The position numbers and the translations under genes were made by a program. A stretch of DNA of 61,874 nt from Spirochaetaceae bacterium (GTDB lineage Bacteria; Spirochaetota; Spirochaetia; Treponematales; Treponemataceae). The stretch lies in contig JAFQDD010000014.1 of NCBI GenBank assembly GCA_017416145.1, positions 1-61,874 of the forward strand. The letters run 5' to 3'. Position 1 is the first letter of the stretch. Each line of letters starts with the position of its first letter. Positions 53,375-61,116 of this stretch are shown piece after piece. The notes below the pieces were generated by a model. That model was not told the origin of the DNA. It made no database searches and worked only from the letters and a program-made list of their open reading frames with translations.

Positions 53375-53427
53375 AAAAGGGAATAAAACTATCTATTTCA
53401 TTATAAAATAAACAGTTTTATTCCCAT
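53375..53427 (-). terminator. terminator after barrel protein 2
   Basis: GGGAATAAAACT (53381-53392) pairs perfectly with AGTTTTATTCCC (53416-53427), with T6 on the minus strand. It separates the two paralogues. Confidence 0.85.
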
Positions 53428-53489
53428 AATTTAGATTTTAAACTTTTTATATTTTAGGATTCTTTTGTAAAAAAACTGAAAAAGTTTTT

Positions 53490-54260
53490 TTAGAATTTAT
53501 AAATTAAACCTAGAGCCAAAGCAAAACTAGAAAGGTCAGACTTGTTTTTTAGCACTTTGTTTTTAATTTCAACTTTTTTAGTTGTGTTAATGTTGTAGCG
53601 ACATAATCCGTAAACATCTACTTTTGTGTCTGGGATACTTACTTTTACACCTGCTTTTGCAACGATTCCAAGTGATGTTCCAAATTTTACATCATAATTG
53701 TCTGTTTCTGTTACAGTAACATAATCGTAAAGATCAGAATCCCATTTTTCTTTTTCTTCTTTCATTTCATATTCTCCAGAATTGAAATTTAATCCAATTC
53801 CAGCACCAACAAATGGAGAAACTAAGCCTAAATCAAAAGTATAAACTGCTAAAATCTGTGGTGCAACAACAGTTCCTTTCATAAAGCCAAATTCTTTATC
53901 ACCATCAAAATATGGATATTTTACAAAATCCATCATAAGATTAAATTCAAAAGCTAAATCTGGAATGCTTGGAATAAGATACATACCAAAAACAGGAGTT
54001 AGTTCAAAGCCAGAAAGGGAAACACCAACAGAAATCCCATATCCAGAATCTAAAGCCAAATTGTTTATAGCTCCACGCCCCATTTCTACGCCAAAATACA
54101 TTTCTTTATCAGCTAAAGAAAAAGATGTACCGTTAGAATCTGATTCTGCATTAACTGAAGTTGTTTCTTCTGTTTCAGAAATTGCAACAACCTCTGCTTC
54201 TTGTGCAAAAGCAAAAAAGCTAACAAATAAAACTAGTAAAAGAGCAATGATTTTTTTCAT
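53490..54260 (-). CDS. outer-membrane-type beta-barrel protein 2
   Basis: The 256-residue paralogue of the neighbouring barrel protein has a signal peptide (MKKIIALLLVLFVSFFAFAQ), a Glu/Ser/Thr-rich N-terminal stretch of ~30 residues absent from the other copy, and the shared strands (EMYFGVEMGRGAINNLAL, GFELTPVFGMY, LVSPFVGAGIGLNFNSG), ending LGLIYKF. Its own Shine-Dalgarno (AAGGATG) and terminator show separate transcription. Confidence 0.75.
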   Translation of the reverse strand: MKKIIALLLVLFVSFFAFAQEAEVVAISETEETTSVNAESDSNGTSFSLADKEMYFGVEMGRGAINNLALDSGYGISVGVSLSGFELTPVFGMYLIPSIPDLAFEFNLMMDFVKYPYFDGDKEFGFMKGTVVAPQILAVYTFDLGLVSPFVGAGIGLNFNSGEYEMKEEKEKWDSDLYDYVTVTETDNYDVKFGTSLGIVAKAGVKVSIPDTKVDVYGLCRYNINTTKKVEIKNKVLKNKSDLSSFALALGLIYKF

Positions 54261-54345
54261 TTTTTCATCCTTGTAAAAGTGTGATATGAGACATTTTACT
54301 ACACACCTACTGTCATCTAATGACAGTGAAATGAAAAAATAGAAA

Positions 54346-55353
54346 TTATTTTAACAGGTTTACATTTTTTGTCATTTTTTCGATTTCGGATTTCCAGTTT
54401 TCCACAAACCAATCTGGTTCAAGAGGAATAGCATCTCCGCCAAAAGACAAAAGCCACTGTTGAATTGGAATCCATTGAGAGGAAGAAAAAGATAAAATGG
54501 ATTTTTCTTCTTGGGGAAAATCTTCTAATTTTTGATCGTCAGCCCAAATATACTTGTGAACACGTTTTCTAGCCACATTTCCAAAAAAAGCAATCTTAAA
54601 ATCATAGGCTTCGTCGTATTGGAAAGCTCCAAATCGACCTTTTTCAAAGGTTTCTTCAAATCGATAGTTTTCTGGAAGCTGAAAAGTTTGATTTGTAAGA
54701 ATTTTTAACTCATAAATTTTGTGAATATCATAAAGTCGGATGTGGCTAACATTATTTTTATCTGCGGCATACAGAAAAACCTGACCATTATCCACAACAA
54801 GTTGACAAGGAAGAACAGTTCTATGATTTTGAGTTGGTTCCCATCTGCTTGTGTAAACAAAGTCTACAACGTAATTTTTTGCAAGAGCATCAAAAAGTTT
54901 TAAGAGAGTATCCCAATCAAAAATTGGTTTTGGACCTTTTGAAACAACAACTCTATCCAAAAATTTTATATCGTTTATAGAGGGAAACAGTTTTGAAATT
55001 ACTGCTTCTGCTTGTTTGTGAATAGGATTTGAATCTGAGTATTTTTGAAGAACTTTTTTCACAAAGCCGAGTAAGATTATCTCATCTTCTGGAATTTTAT
55101 TTGTTGGAAGATTAAAAGGAACAGAATAATAATATCCGCCCTTTTCTTTGCTGAATTCTATAGGGGCTTCAAGAACTGATTTCATATAACGTAAATCCCG
55201 TCTAATTGAGGATTCAGAAAGTTTTTTATCAGATAGTTTTTCTCGTAGGGTTCCTAAAATTGTGGAAAAAGAAGGATATTTTCCAGAAGAAATAAGAGAG
55301 TCAATTATTTTATAGCGTTCATTTTGATTATGAGTGGTTTTGTGATTTGTCAA
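54346..55353 (-). CDS. WYL-domain transcriptional regulator
   Basis: The 335-residue protein has an N-terminal winged HTH (ERYKIIDSLISSGKYPSFSTILGTLREKLSDKKLSESSIRRDLRYM), a linker, then a WYL domain (VVDFVYTSRWEPTQNHRTVLPCQLVVDNGQVFLYAADKNNVSHIRLYDIHKIYEL) and a C-terminal extension. WYL proteins bind nucleic acids or nucleotides and often control stress or defence genes. It starts with TTG, 8 nt after the broken membrane gene, in the glpK direction. No defence genes are nearby. Confidence 0.82.
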   Translation of the reverse strand: MTNHKTTHNQNERYKIIDSLISSGKYPSFSTILGTLREKLSDKKLSESSIRRDLRYMKSVLEAPIEFSKEKGGYYYSVPFNLPTNKIPEDEIILLGFVKKVLQKYSDSNPIHKQAEAVISKLFPSINDIKFLDRVVVSKGPKPIFDWDTLLKLFDALAKNYVVDFVYTSRWEPTQNHRTVLPCQLVVDNGQVFLYAADKNNVSHIRLYDIHKIYELKILTNQTFQLPENYRFEETFEKGRFGAFQYDEAYDFKIAFFGNVARKRVHKYIWADDQKLEDFPQEEKSILSFSSSQWIPIQQWLLSFGGDAIPLEPDWFVENWKSEIEKMTKNVNLLK

Positions 55354-55361
55354 AAATTGTC

Positions 55362-56006
55362 TTATTCCTTTGCTTCAAGTTTTTTTTGTTTTTCTAGTTT
55401 TGCTTCTTCTTTTATTTTGTCTAAATCCAAATCAGATTTGTGTTGAATACTGTAAATCAAAACTCCAAGACACCAGAAAAAAGTTGCTAAAAAGTTAAAC
55501 AAAATTGCCATACGAAGGCTAGGCACATAAATCATAGAAATCAGATATCCTGAAAATCCTGTGATACAGCAAACCATATCAATTAGATTGTCGTAAGAAG
55601 CTCTATCTTCTGATTTTTTGAAAAACCAAGCACAAGCACCGTCAAAAATCTTGTCAGCAAGACCTCCAAAGAAGATGTACATTCCAAGACCTAAAACCCA
55701 GAAAATGAAGATATTTAAGGTTGCTTCTGAATAAATAAAATACAAAACACTGGCGATTATTTGCATTGTAAACATGGGAATGAGCAATGGAAGCATACGT
55801 TTTCCCCATTTTGACTAGGCAAGACCTAGCAAAATACCACCACCCCAGCCAATTACAGTTTGCAAAGAAATTAGTTGCGGTGGTAAGATTTCGTAAACGT
55901 GTTTTCCGATTACGGATTCTGACATTCCAGTAAAAAGATAATAAAACGCATTTGCCATCAAAATTGGCCAAAATCGCTTTGAGTCTTGAATTAAAGTCAT
56001 TTTCAT
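55362..56006 (-). pseudogene. membrane protein gene broken by an in-frame amber codon
   Basis: A 215-codon frame begins at ATG 56006, overlapping the glpK stop as TAATG, and reads through to 55362 with a single TAG at 55817-55815 (GGGILLGLA-stop-SKWGKRMLPLL). Both halves are hydrophobic and continuous, about six membrane segments together, with a soluble Lys/Glu-rich tail. A CAG-to-TAG change would explain it; sequencing error or read-through are alternatives. The second half has an internal ATG at 55796. The fold recalls half of an MFS transporter but is not identified. Confidence 0.65.
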
Positions 56007-57499
56007 TAGTTTTCCTCCCAGTTTAGAGAGCGGTCAACTGCTTTTTTCCAGCCTTTGCACAAAGAAACTCGTTTTTCTTCGGTCATTTTTGGTTCAAAAA
56101 GCATATCTGTTTCTCTTTGGTTTAGGATTTCTTCTTTTGATTTCCAAAAACCTGTGGCTAGACCTGCAAGATAAGCTGCCCCCAAAGCTGTAGTTTCTAC
56201 GTTTTTTGGGCGGTGAACTTTTGTGTTAAGAATGTCTGATTGGAATTGCATCATAATATTTGAAACACAAGCTCCGCCGTCTACATTTAATGAATTAATT
56301 GGAGTGTTAGAATCTTTTATCATTGTTTCAAGAACGTCTTTTACTTGGTAAGCAATTCCTTCCAAGGCGGCTCGGCAAATGTGAGCTTTTTTTACGCCAC
56401 GGGTTAAACCAACAATTGTGCCTCGAGCGTACATATCCCAATATGGAGTTCCAAGTCCTACAAAAGCTGGAACAAGGTAAGCTCCGTTTGTGTCTGGTAC
56501 AGATTCTGCAAGGCGATCAACTTCTGGGGCAGAAGAAATCAATTCTAATTCATCTCGGAGCCATTTTATAACGGCACCGCCCATAAAAACGCTGCCTTCC
56601 AAAGCATATTGAACTTCTCCCTTCATTCCAAGGGCAATAGTTGTTAAAAGTTGTTTTGATTTTACAGGAGCAGAACCTGTATTCATTAGCATAAAACAGC
56701 CTGTTCCGTAAGTGTTTTTTGCATCTCCTTTTTGGAAACAACCTTGACCAAAAAGAGCTGCTTGTTGATCTCCAATGGCAGAGGCAATAGGCACAGAAAA
56801 TCCACAAATATCAGGTTCTGTAGTACAGAAAACGCAAGAAGAATCTTTTACTTCTGGCAAAATGCAACGTGGAATATCTAGAAGTTTTAGCAAATCAGAA
56901 TCCCAGTCCAAAGTGTGAATGTTAAAAAGCATTGTTCTACTGGCATTTGTTACGTCGGTTACGTGAACAGCACCTGCTGAAAGTTTCCAAATAAGCCAAG
57001 TATCAATAGTTCCTGCAAGAATTTCGCCCTTTTCAGCTCTTTCTCTAAGACCAGAAACATTGTCTAAAATCCATTTAATTTTTGTGCCAGAAAAATATGG
57101 GTCAATTTTTAGCCCAGTTTTTTCTCGGATAGAATCTTCGTATCCTTCTGAAATTAACTTTTCGCAAAAAGGTGATGTTCGGCGGCATTGCCAAACTATT
57201 GCGTTGTAAACAGGCTTTCCAGTTTCTTTATCCCACAAAACCACAGTTTCTCGCTGATTTGTGATACCAATAGCCGCAATTTCATCCATTTTTATATCAT
57301 TATCAATAATGACAGATTGCATAACATTCAGTTGACTTTTGAAAATTTCTTCTGGGTCGTGTTCAACCCAACCTGGTTTTGGATAAAATTGGGTGAATTC
57401 CTTTTGTACGCTTCCAAGAGGATGAGCGTTTTTGTCATAAATAATTGCTCGTGAAGAGGTCGTTCCCTGATCTAGGGCTATAACATATTTTTTTGCCAT
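56006..57499 (-). CDS. glpK: glycerol kinase
   Basis: The 497-residue FGGY kinase has [41 protein letters not shown], the glycerol-contact region and [27 protein letters not shown], and [18 protein letters not shown]. It makes glycerol-3-phosphate. No glpF or glpD is adjacent. ATG 57499 begins the fold and lies 6 nt after TATAAT, so the in-frame upstream start is rejected. Confidence 0.94.
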   Translation of the reverse strand: MAKKYVIALDQGTTSSRAIIYDKNAHPLGSVQKEFTQFYPKPGWVEHDPEEIFKSQLNVMQSVIIDNDIKMDEIAAIGITNQRETVVLWDKETGKPVYNAIVWQCRRTSPFCEKLISEGYEDSIREKTGLKIDPYFSGTKIKWILDNVSGLRERAEKGEILAGTIDTWLIWKLSAGAVHVTDVTNASRTMLFNIHTLDWDSDLLKLLDIPRCILPEVKDSSCVFCTTEPDICGFSVPIASAIGDQQAALFGQGCFQKGDAKNTYGTGCFMLMNTGSAPVKSKQLLTTIALGMKGEVQYALEGSVFMGGAVIKWLRDELELISSAPEVDRLAESVPDTNGAYLVPAFVGLGTPYWDMYARGTIVGLTRGVKKAHICRAALEGIAYQVKDVLETMIKDSNTPINSLNVDGGACVSNIMMQFQSDILNTKVHRPKNVETTALGAAYLAGLATGFWKSKEEILNQRETDMLFEPKMTEEKRVSLCKGWKKAVDRSLNWEEN

Positions 57500-57505
57500 A
57501 AAATC

Positions 57506-57533
57506 ATTATAAACCATAAAAAAAGATTCTCAA
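57506..57533 (-). promoter_or_regulatory. glpK promoter, leaderless
   Basis: On the minus strand: TTGAGA (57533-57528), 16 bp, TATAAT (57511-57506), 6 nt to ATG. Consensus -10 and no Shine-Dalgarno. Confidence 0.6.
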
Positions 57534-57557
57534 AAAGAAATTTATGATAAATAAAAT

Positions 57558-57593
57558 TTGAACAATTTTATAAAAAATGTTATTCTGTCAATT
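57558..57593 (+). promoter_or_regulatory. leaderless promoter of THUMP methyltransferase
   Basis: TTGAAC (57558-57563), 17 bp, TATTCT (57581-57586), 7 nt to ATG 57594. Confidence 0.5.
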
Positions 57594-58745
57594 ATGGTAA
57601 ATCTTGTTGCATTATGTGGAATTGGAGCAGAAAAAATCCTTTCCAATGAAATTAAATTTTTAGGCTATAAAACTACTGGAAGAGCACCTGGGCGAGTTAT
57701 GTTTTCTTGTGATGAAGACGGAATGTTTCGTTCAAATTTGTGTCTTCGTTGTGCCGACAGAATATTTTTGCAGTTAGCTTCTTTTTCTGCAACAGATTTT
57801 GATGCTCTTTTTGATGGAATTGTTGCTATAAATTGGCAAGATTATTTCAAAAAAGATGTTCGAGTTGTAATTGATAAAGTACGTTCTTACAAAAGCAAGT
57901 TGAATTCTGAACACAGTATTCAATCTATGGCTCATAAAGCAATTTACACAAAACTTGGAAAAATCTGGCGAATGCAAGTTCTTCCAGAAACTGGAGATAC
58001 AGCCACAGTTAGAATCTACATTGATAACGATAATGTTTTGGTTTTGCTAGACTTGTCTGGAAATCCTCTAAATCGTCGTGGATACAGAACTGATGGTGGC
58101 GTTGCTCCACTTAGAGAAACAACAGCAGCAGTTCTTCTACAAATGATGTGTTGGAGAAGAAAAACACCTTTCCATGATCCATTTTGTGGTTCTGGAACTT
58201 TGGCAATAGAAGCTGCTTTGTATGCTTACAACGTGGCTCCAGGTTTTGGTCGCCGATTTGCTTTGGAAACTTTACCAATTTTTAATCCGGAGAGAGCTTT
58301 GGAAATAAAACGAGCAGAAGCTGAAAAAATCCGGCCAGAATGTGAAGCCCGTATTACTGGAACAGATATTGACCCAGTAGCCGTTTCTAGAGCCCGATTA
58401 AACGCAGAACACGCTTGTGTTACAGCTGGACGAGCTTTGCAGTTAATCGGAAGTGATGCAAGGATTCAACGGCCAGATTTTGAACAGGCTGATTTTAAGG
58501 ATATTGAAGCACCTTATGAAAGTGGTTTGATTTTAGCAAATCCTCCGTATGGAGAGAGAATTGGCGATTCTGAGTTGGCTATTGAGCTTTACAAAGATAT
58601 GTCTTGCCTTTTTGATTCTTTTGAAGGTTGGAATATGGGATTTATTACTTCCCACGAACAATTTGAAGAATCAATTGGGAAAAAAGCAAACAGCATAAAA
58701 TCCCTAAAATGTGGAAATTTGGACACAAAATTTTATATTTACTAA
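57594..58745 (+). CDS. THUMP-domain class I SAM RNA methyltransferase (RlmL/RlmK-type)
   Basis: The 383-residue protein opens LVALCGIGAEKILSNEIKFLGY, as in YpsC/RlmL N-terminal domains, has a THUMP region (about 50-165) and a methyltransferase core with FHDPFCGSGTLAIEAAL, GTDIDPVAVSRA and the catalytic LANPPYGERIG. Family members make N2-methylguanosine in 23S rRNA. The ATG at 57594 is preferred over a TTG that is itself the -35 box. It precedes the TetR gene by 27 nt. Confidence 0.88.
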   Translation: MVNLVALCGIGAEKILSNEIKFLGYKTTGRAPGRVMFSCDEDGMFRSNLCLRCADRIFLQLASFSATDFDALFDGIVAINWQDYFKKDVRVVIDKVRSYKSKLNSEHSIQSMAHKAIYTKLGKIWRMQVLPETGDTATVRIYIDNDNVLVLLDLSGNPLNRRGYRTDGGVAPLRETTAAVLLQMMCWRRKTPFHDPFCGSGTLAIEAALYAYNVAPGFGRRFALETLPIFNPERALEIKRAEAEKIRPECEARITGTDIDPVAVSRARLNAEHACVTAGRALQLIGSDARIQRPDFEQADFKDIEAPYESGLILANPPYGERIGDSELAIELYKDMSCLFDSFEGWNMGFITSHEQFEESIGKKANSIKSLKCGNLDTKFYIY

Positions 58746-58772
58746 GAAAATGAATTAAATGGAGAAGATAAA

Positions 58773-59366
58773 GTGGCAATTATTGTAGAACACGACAAAA
58801 GAAAGAGAGAAATCTTAGACAAGGCTTTGGATGTATTTATTGAAGAAGGATACGAAGATGCAACTTTTCAAAAAATTGCAGATAAGTGCGGTATCACTAG
58901 AACAACTTTGTACATCTATTTCAAGAATAAGCGAGAAATCTTTTTGTGGAGTATTAAGCAACTGACAGAAGGTTTGGAAAAGAGTCTTTTAGAAACAATG
59001 AAAGACGAGTCATTATCATCTGTGGAAATCTTGAAAAATGTTACAATTAAGATTATTCAAAAATGTGTAGATAATAGACGACTTTTTAACGTGGTTTTGA
59101 CATATTTGCTGCAATTACAAAAATCAGGAAAAGATCCTGGAGAAAGAGTTCGTCGTAGAACAATTCGTCTACGTCACTTGCTTTCAAAAATCCTGCTTGA
59201 TGGAATTGAAAAAGGTGAATTCAAAGATGTTAATGTAAAAGCTTGTAATGAAATGTTTTATTCTTTAATTGAATCCACCGTTTTTAGACTAGCAATTTTG
59301 GATGCTCAAACAGTAGAAGAACTTTTCCCAAGTATTGAATTGGTTATAGACGGATTAAAGAAATAA
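58773..59366 (+). CDS. TetR-family transcriptional regulator
   Basis: The 197-residue protein has the TetR HTH (KREILDKALDVFIEEGYEDATFQKIADKCGITRTTLYIYFKNKREIFLW) and a helical ligand domain. It starts with GTG, with GGAG 8 nt upstream. It is probably co-transcribed with the THUMP gene; target and ligand unknown. Confidence 0.88.
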   Translation: MAIIVEHDKRKREILDKALDVFIEEGYEDATFQKIADKCGITRTTLYIYFKNKREIFLWSIKQLTEGLEKSLLETMKDESLSSVEILKNVTIKIIQKCVDNRRLFNVVLTYLLQLQKSGKDPGERVRRRTIRLRHLLSKILLDGIEKGEFKDVNVKACNEMFYSLIESTVFRLAILDAQTVEELFPSIELVIDGLKK

Positions 59367-59396
59367 AATAGAAATTCGGACAATATATTGTGCAAA

Positions 59397-59430
59397 CCTT
59401 TTGCAGAAACGTGGATTTAGCTGCAAAAGG
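59397..59430 (+). terminator. hairpin after TetR
   Basis: CCTTTTGCAG (59397-59406) pairs perfectly with CTGCAAAAGG (59421-59430). There is no T-tract, so termination efficiency is uncertain. Confidence 0.5.
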
Positions 59431-59434
59431 GAAT

Positions 59435-59509
59435 AAGAATTCGGAATTTCCTCTCTTTTTTAGTAAGACTCTAAAACTTTTTCTTAACCCCTCTGAATTC
59501 CGAATTCTT
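59435..59509. repeat. inverted repeat overlapping ROK gene stop
   Basis: AAGAATTCGGAATT (59435-59448) and AATTCCGAATTCTT (59496-59509) form a perfect 14-bp inverted repeat with a 47-nt loop; the right arm includes part of the ROK stop codon. A further AATTCTGAATT follows. It may act as a terminator for the minus-strand kinase gene. Confidence 0.6.
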
Positions 59510-60461
59510 AATTCTGAATTCCCAACAGTGCTGCTCCAATCACTCCAGCTTTGTCTTGTAATTGGGCTATTTCTATTTTTGGGGAAGGTTTTGCAGGATT
59601 TTTTAGACTTTCTTTTTCCACAAGGGATTTTACTGGGTTTAAGAGAAAGTCCCCTTCTTTGCTAATGCCACCTGCAATAGTTATCATATCAGGTTGGAAA
59701 GTGTTTATGATGTTGGTAATAGCGGCAGCTAAAACTTCTACGTAAGAGTTTACAACTTCAAGGGCGGTTTTATCATTTTGACGTGCGGCTTTGAAGGCTG
59801 TGATTCCTGTAACATTTTTAATATCACCTTTGGAAAGTTGCCACAATAGGCTTTCTTTGTTTTCTTCCATAGCTTCTTTCGTGGTGGTGATTAGTCCGGT
59901 GGCAGAAGCATAAACATCAATACAACCTTTTCTTCCGCAAGAACAGGGTCTGCCACCAAGTTTGATTACGCTGTGGCCAAGTTCCCCTGCAATTCCGTTG
60001 TTTCCACGAAAGATTTTCCCGTCTAAAACAACTCCGCTTCCAATTCCAGTTCCGATTGTGAGAGCCACAAAATTTGTTGTGTCTTTTGCAGCACCTGCCT
60101 TGTATTCTCCAAAGGCGGCGGCATTTGCGTCGTTTTCGAGAATAACTGGAACTCCTAGTTTTTCAGATAAATACTTTGTAAGTGGAACATTTTCAAAACC
60201 AAGATTTACAGCCACAATTACAGTGCCTGTTTCTACAGAAATAACTCCTGGGCTTCCTATTCCCACAAAAGCAAAGTCTGATATTTTAAGATTTGCCAAG
60301 TTTGCAGCTTCAATAGCAGTTTTTGCCACATCATCTAAAATTTCTTCCCAAGGCCGAGGACACAAGGTAGGATTTTTGGTTTCTGAAACAATTTCGTATT
60401 TTTCGTTTACAACAGCGGCTACAATGTTTGTGCCACCTAAATCAATTCCAAGGTAATTCAT
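59508..60461 (-). CDS. ROK-family sugar kinase (glucokinase-like)
   Basis: The 317-residue protein has the ATP motif LGIDLGGTNIVAAVV, the sugar motif ENDANAAAFGE, TIGTGIGSGVVLDG and the ROK zinc motif GELGH...CSCGRKGCIDVYAS. It most likely phosphorylates glucose or a related sugar; there is no HTH, so it is a kinase and not a ROK repressor. A TATAAT box ends 6 nt before the ATG. Confidence 0.88.
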   Translation of the reverse strand: MNYLGIDLGGTNIVAAVVNEKYEIVSETKNPTLCPRPWEEILDDVAKTAIEAANLANLKISDFAFVGIGSPGVISVETGTVIVAVNLGFENVPLTKYLSEKLGVPVILENDANAAAFGEYKAGAAKDTTNFVALTIGTGIGSGVVLDGKIFRGNNGIAGELGHSVIKLGGRPCSCGRKGCIDVYASATGLITTTKEAMEENKESLLWQLSKGDIKNVTGITAFKAARQNDKTALEVVNSYVEVLAAAITNIINTFQPDMITIAGGISKEGDFLLNPVKSLVEKESLKNPAKPSPKIEIAQLQDKAGVIGAALLGIQN

Positions 60462-60536
60462 AAAATTATTATATCATTGAATTTGGGATTTGTGGAAAGG
60501 GATAGAAAATTCTTTGGAAGAGTTGTGGAAAATAAA

Positions 60537-60857
60537 TTAAATTTTGATTTCAGACAAAATGTTTTGAAGATACTCATTGTAGTTTTCTGTTACTATATCT
60601 TTGATATTTGAAAATAATGATGAATTTACAAAAGATTCTGTATTAGTAGGAAGAAAGAAATTTATTACATCAACATTCAGTGCTTCAGAAAGTTGGGAAA
60701 GTGTTTTGTCGCTAGGCCAAGCAAGAGATAATTCTATGCTTTTTACCATTGCTTCGGATATATTTGCCTTTTCAGCTAATTCAAATTGAGTAAGATTGAG
60801 ATTTTTTCGTAGGCGTTTCAAATTGTGGGCTAATCTTGTTTGAATTTCAAATTTCAT
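60537..60857 (-). CDS. XRE-family transcriptional regulator 3
   Basis: The 106-residue protein has a Cro/CI HTH (LAHNLKRLRKNLNLTQFELAEKANISEAMVKSIE ... KTLSQLSEALNVDVINFF) and a ~40-residue helical tail. The ATG at 60857 begins the domain and lies 6 nt after GATACT; a longer in-frame start would span that box. It is divergent from the lipoprotein at 61117. Its layout matches XRE1 and XRE2. Confidence 0.85.
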   Translation of the reverse strand: MKFEIQTRLAHNLKRLRKNLNLTQFELAEKANISEAMVKSIELSLAWPSDKTLSQLSEALNVDVINFFLPTNTESFVNSSLFSNIKDIVTENYNEYLQNILSEIKI

Positions 60858-60901
60858 TGTCTTAGTATCAATAAAAATACAATTCAATTACATAGAACTA
60901 G

Positions 60902-60957
60902 AATATCTAATTAAAGTAAAAATACATTGACAATATCTAAAAGTGGGTTAATATAAT
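60902..60957. promoter_or_regulatory. divergent control region, XRE3 / lipoprotein
   Basis: AATATCTAA is directly repeated at 60902-60910 and 60932-60940, 30 bp apart. For the plus strand, TTGACA (60927-60932) and TATAAT (60952-60957) are 19 bp apart; the second repeat starts at the last base of this -35. Occupancy of the repeats by XRE3 would block it. Confidence 0.45.
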
Positions 60958-60963
60958 TATATA

Positions 60964-61116
60964 GATTGTAGAAAAGTATATTATTAGTATCTACTTTTGC
61001 GATCGAAAAGGCTTAATCGCCAAAAATTAAATGGAGTACTGAAAAAAGACTTCGTAGGAGCCCTTTTTTAGTAAGTTTACGTTGTGAACTTTCCAGATTT
61101 ATTTGTAGGAGTTTTT
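60964..61116 (+). other. long 5' leader of terminal lipoprotein gene
   Basis: About 150 nt separate the promoter from the ATG. The leader holds AAAAGTA/TACTTTT arms (60973-60998), a GCGAT/ATCGC stem (60999-61020) and a G+C-rich CGTAGGAGCCC before a T6 run (61065-61070). It matches no riboswitch class that I recognise. Confidence 0.35.

Noticed and set aside
54346-55353. WYL regulator as marker of a defence island
   Set aside because: Neighbours are glpK, a broken membrane gene and barrel proteins; no nuclease, helicase or toxin gene is near.
60964-61116. Known riboswitch (c-di-GMP, preQ1, cobalamin) in the lipoprotein leader
   Set aside because: None of the conserved core sequences of these classes is present.
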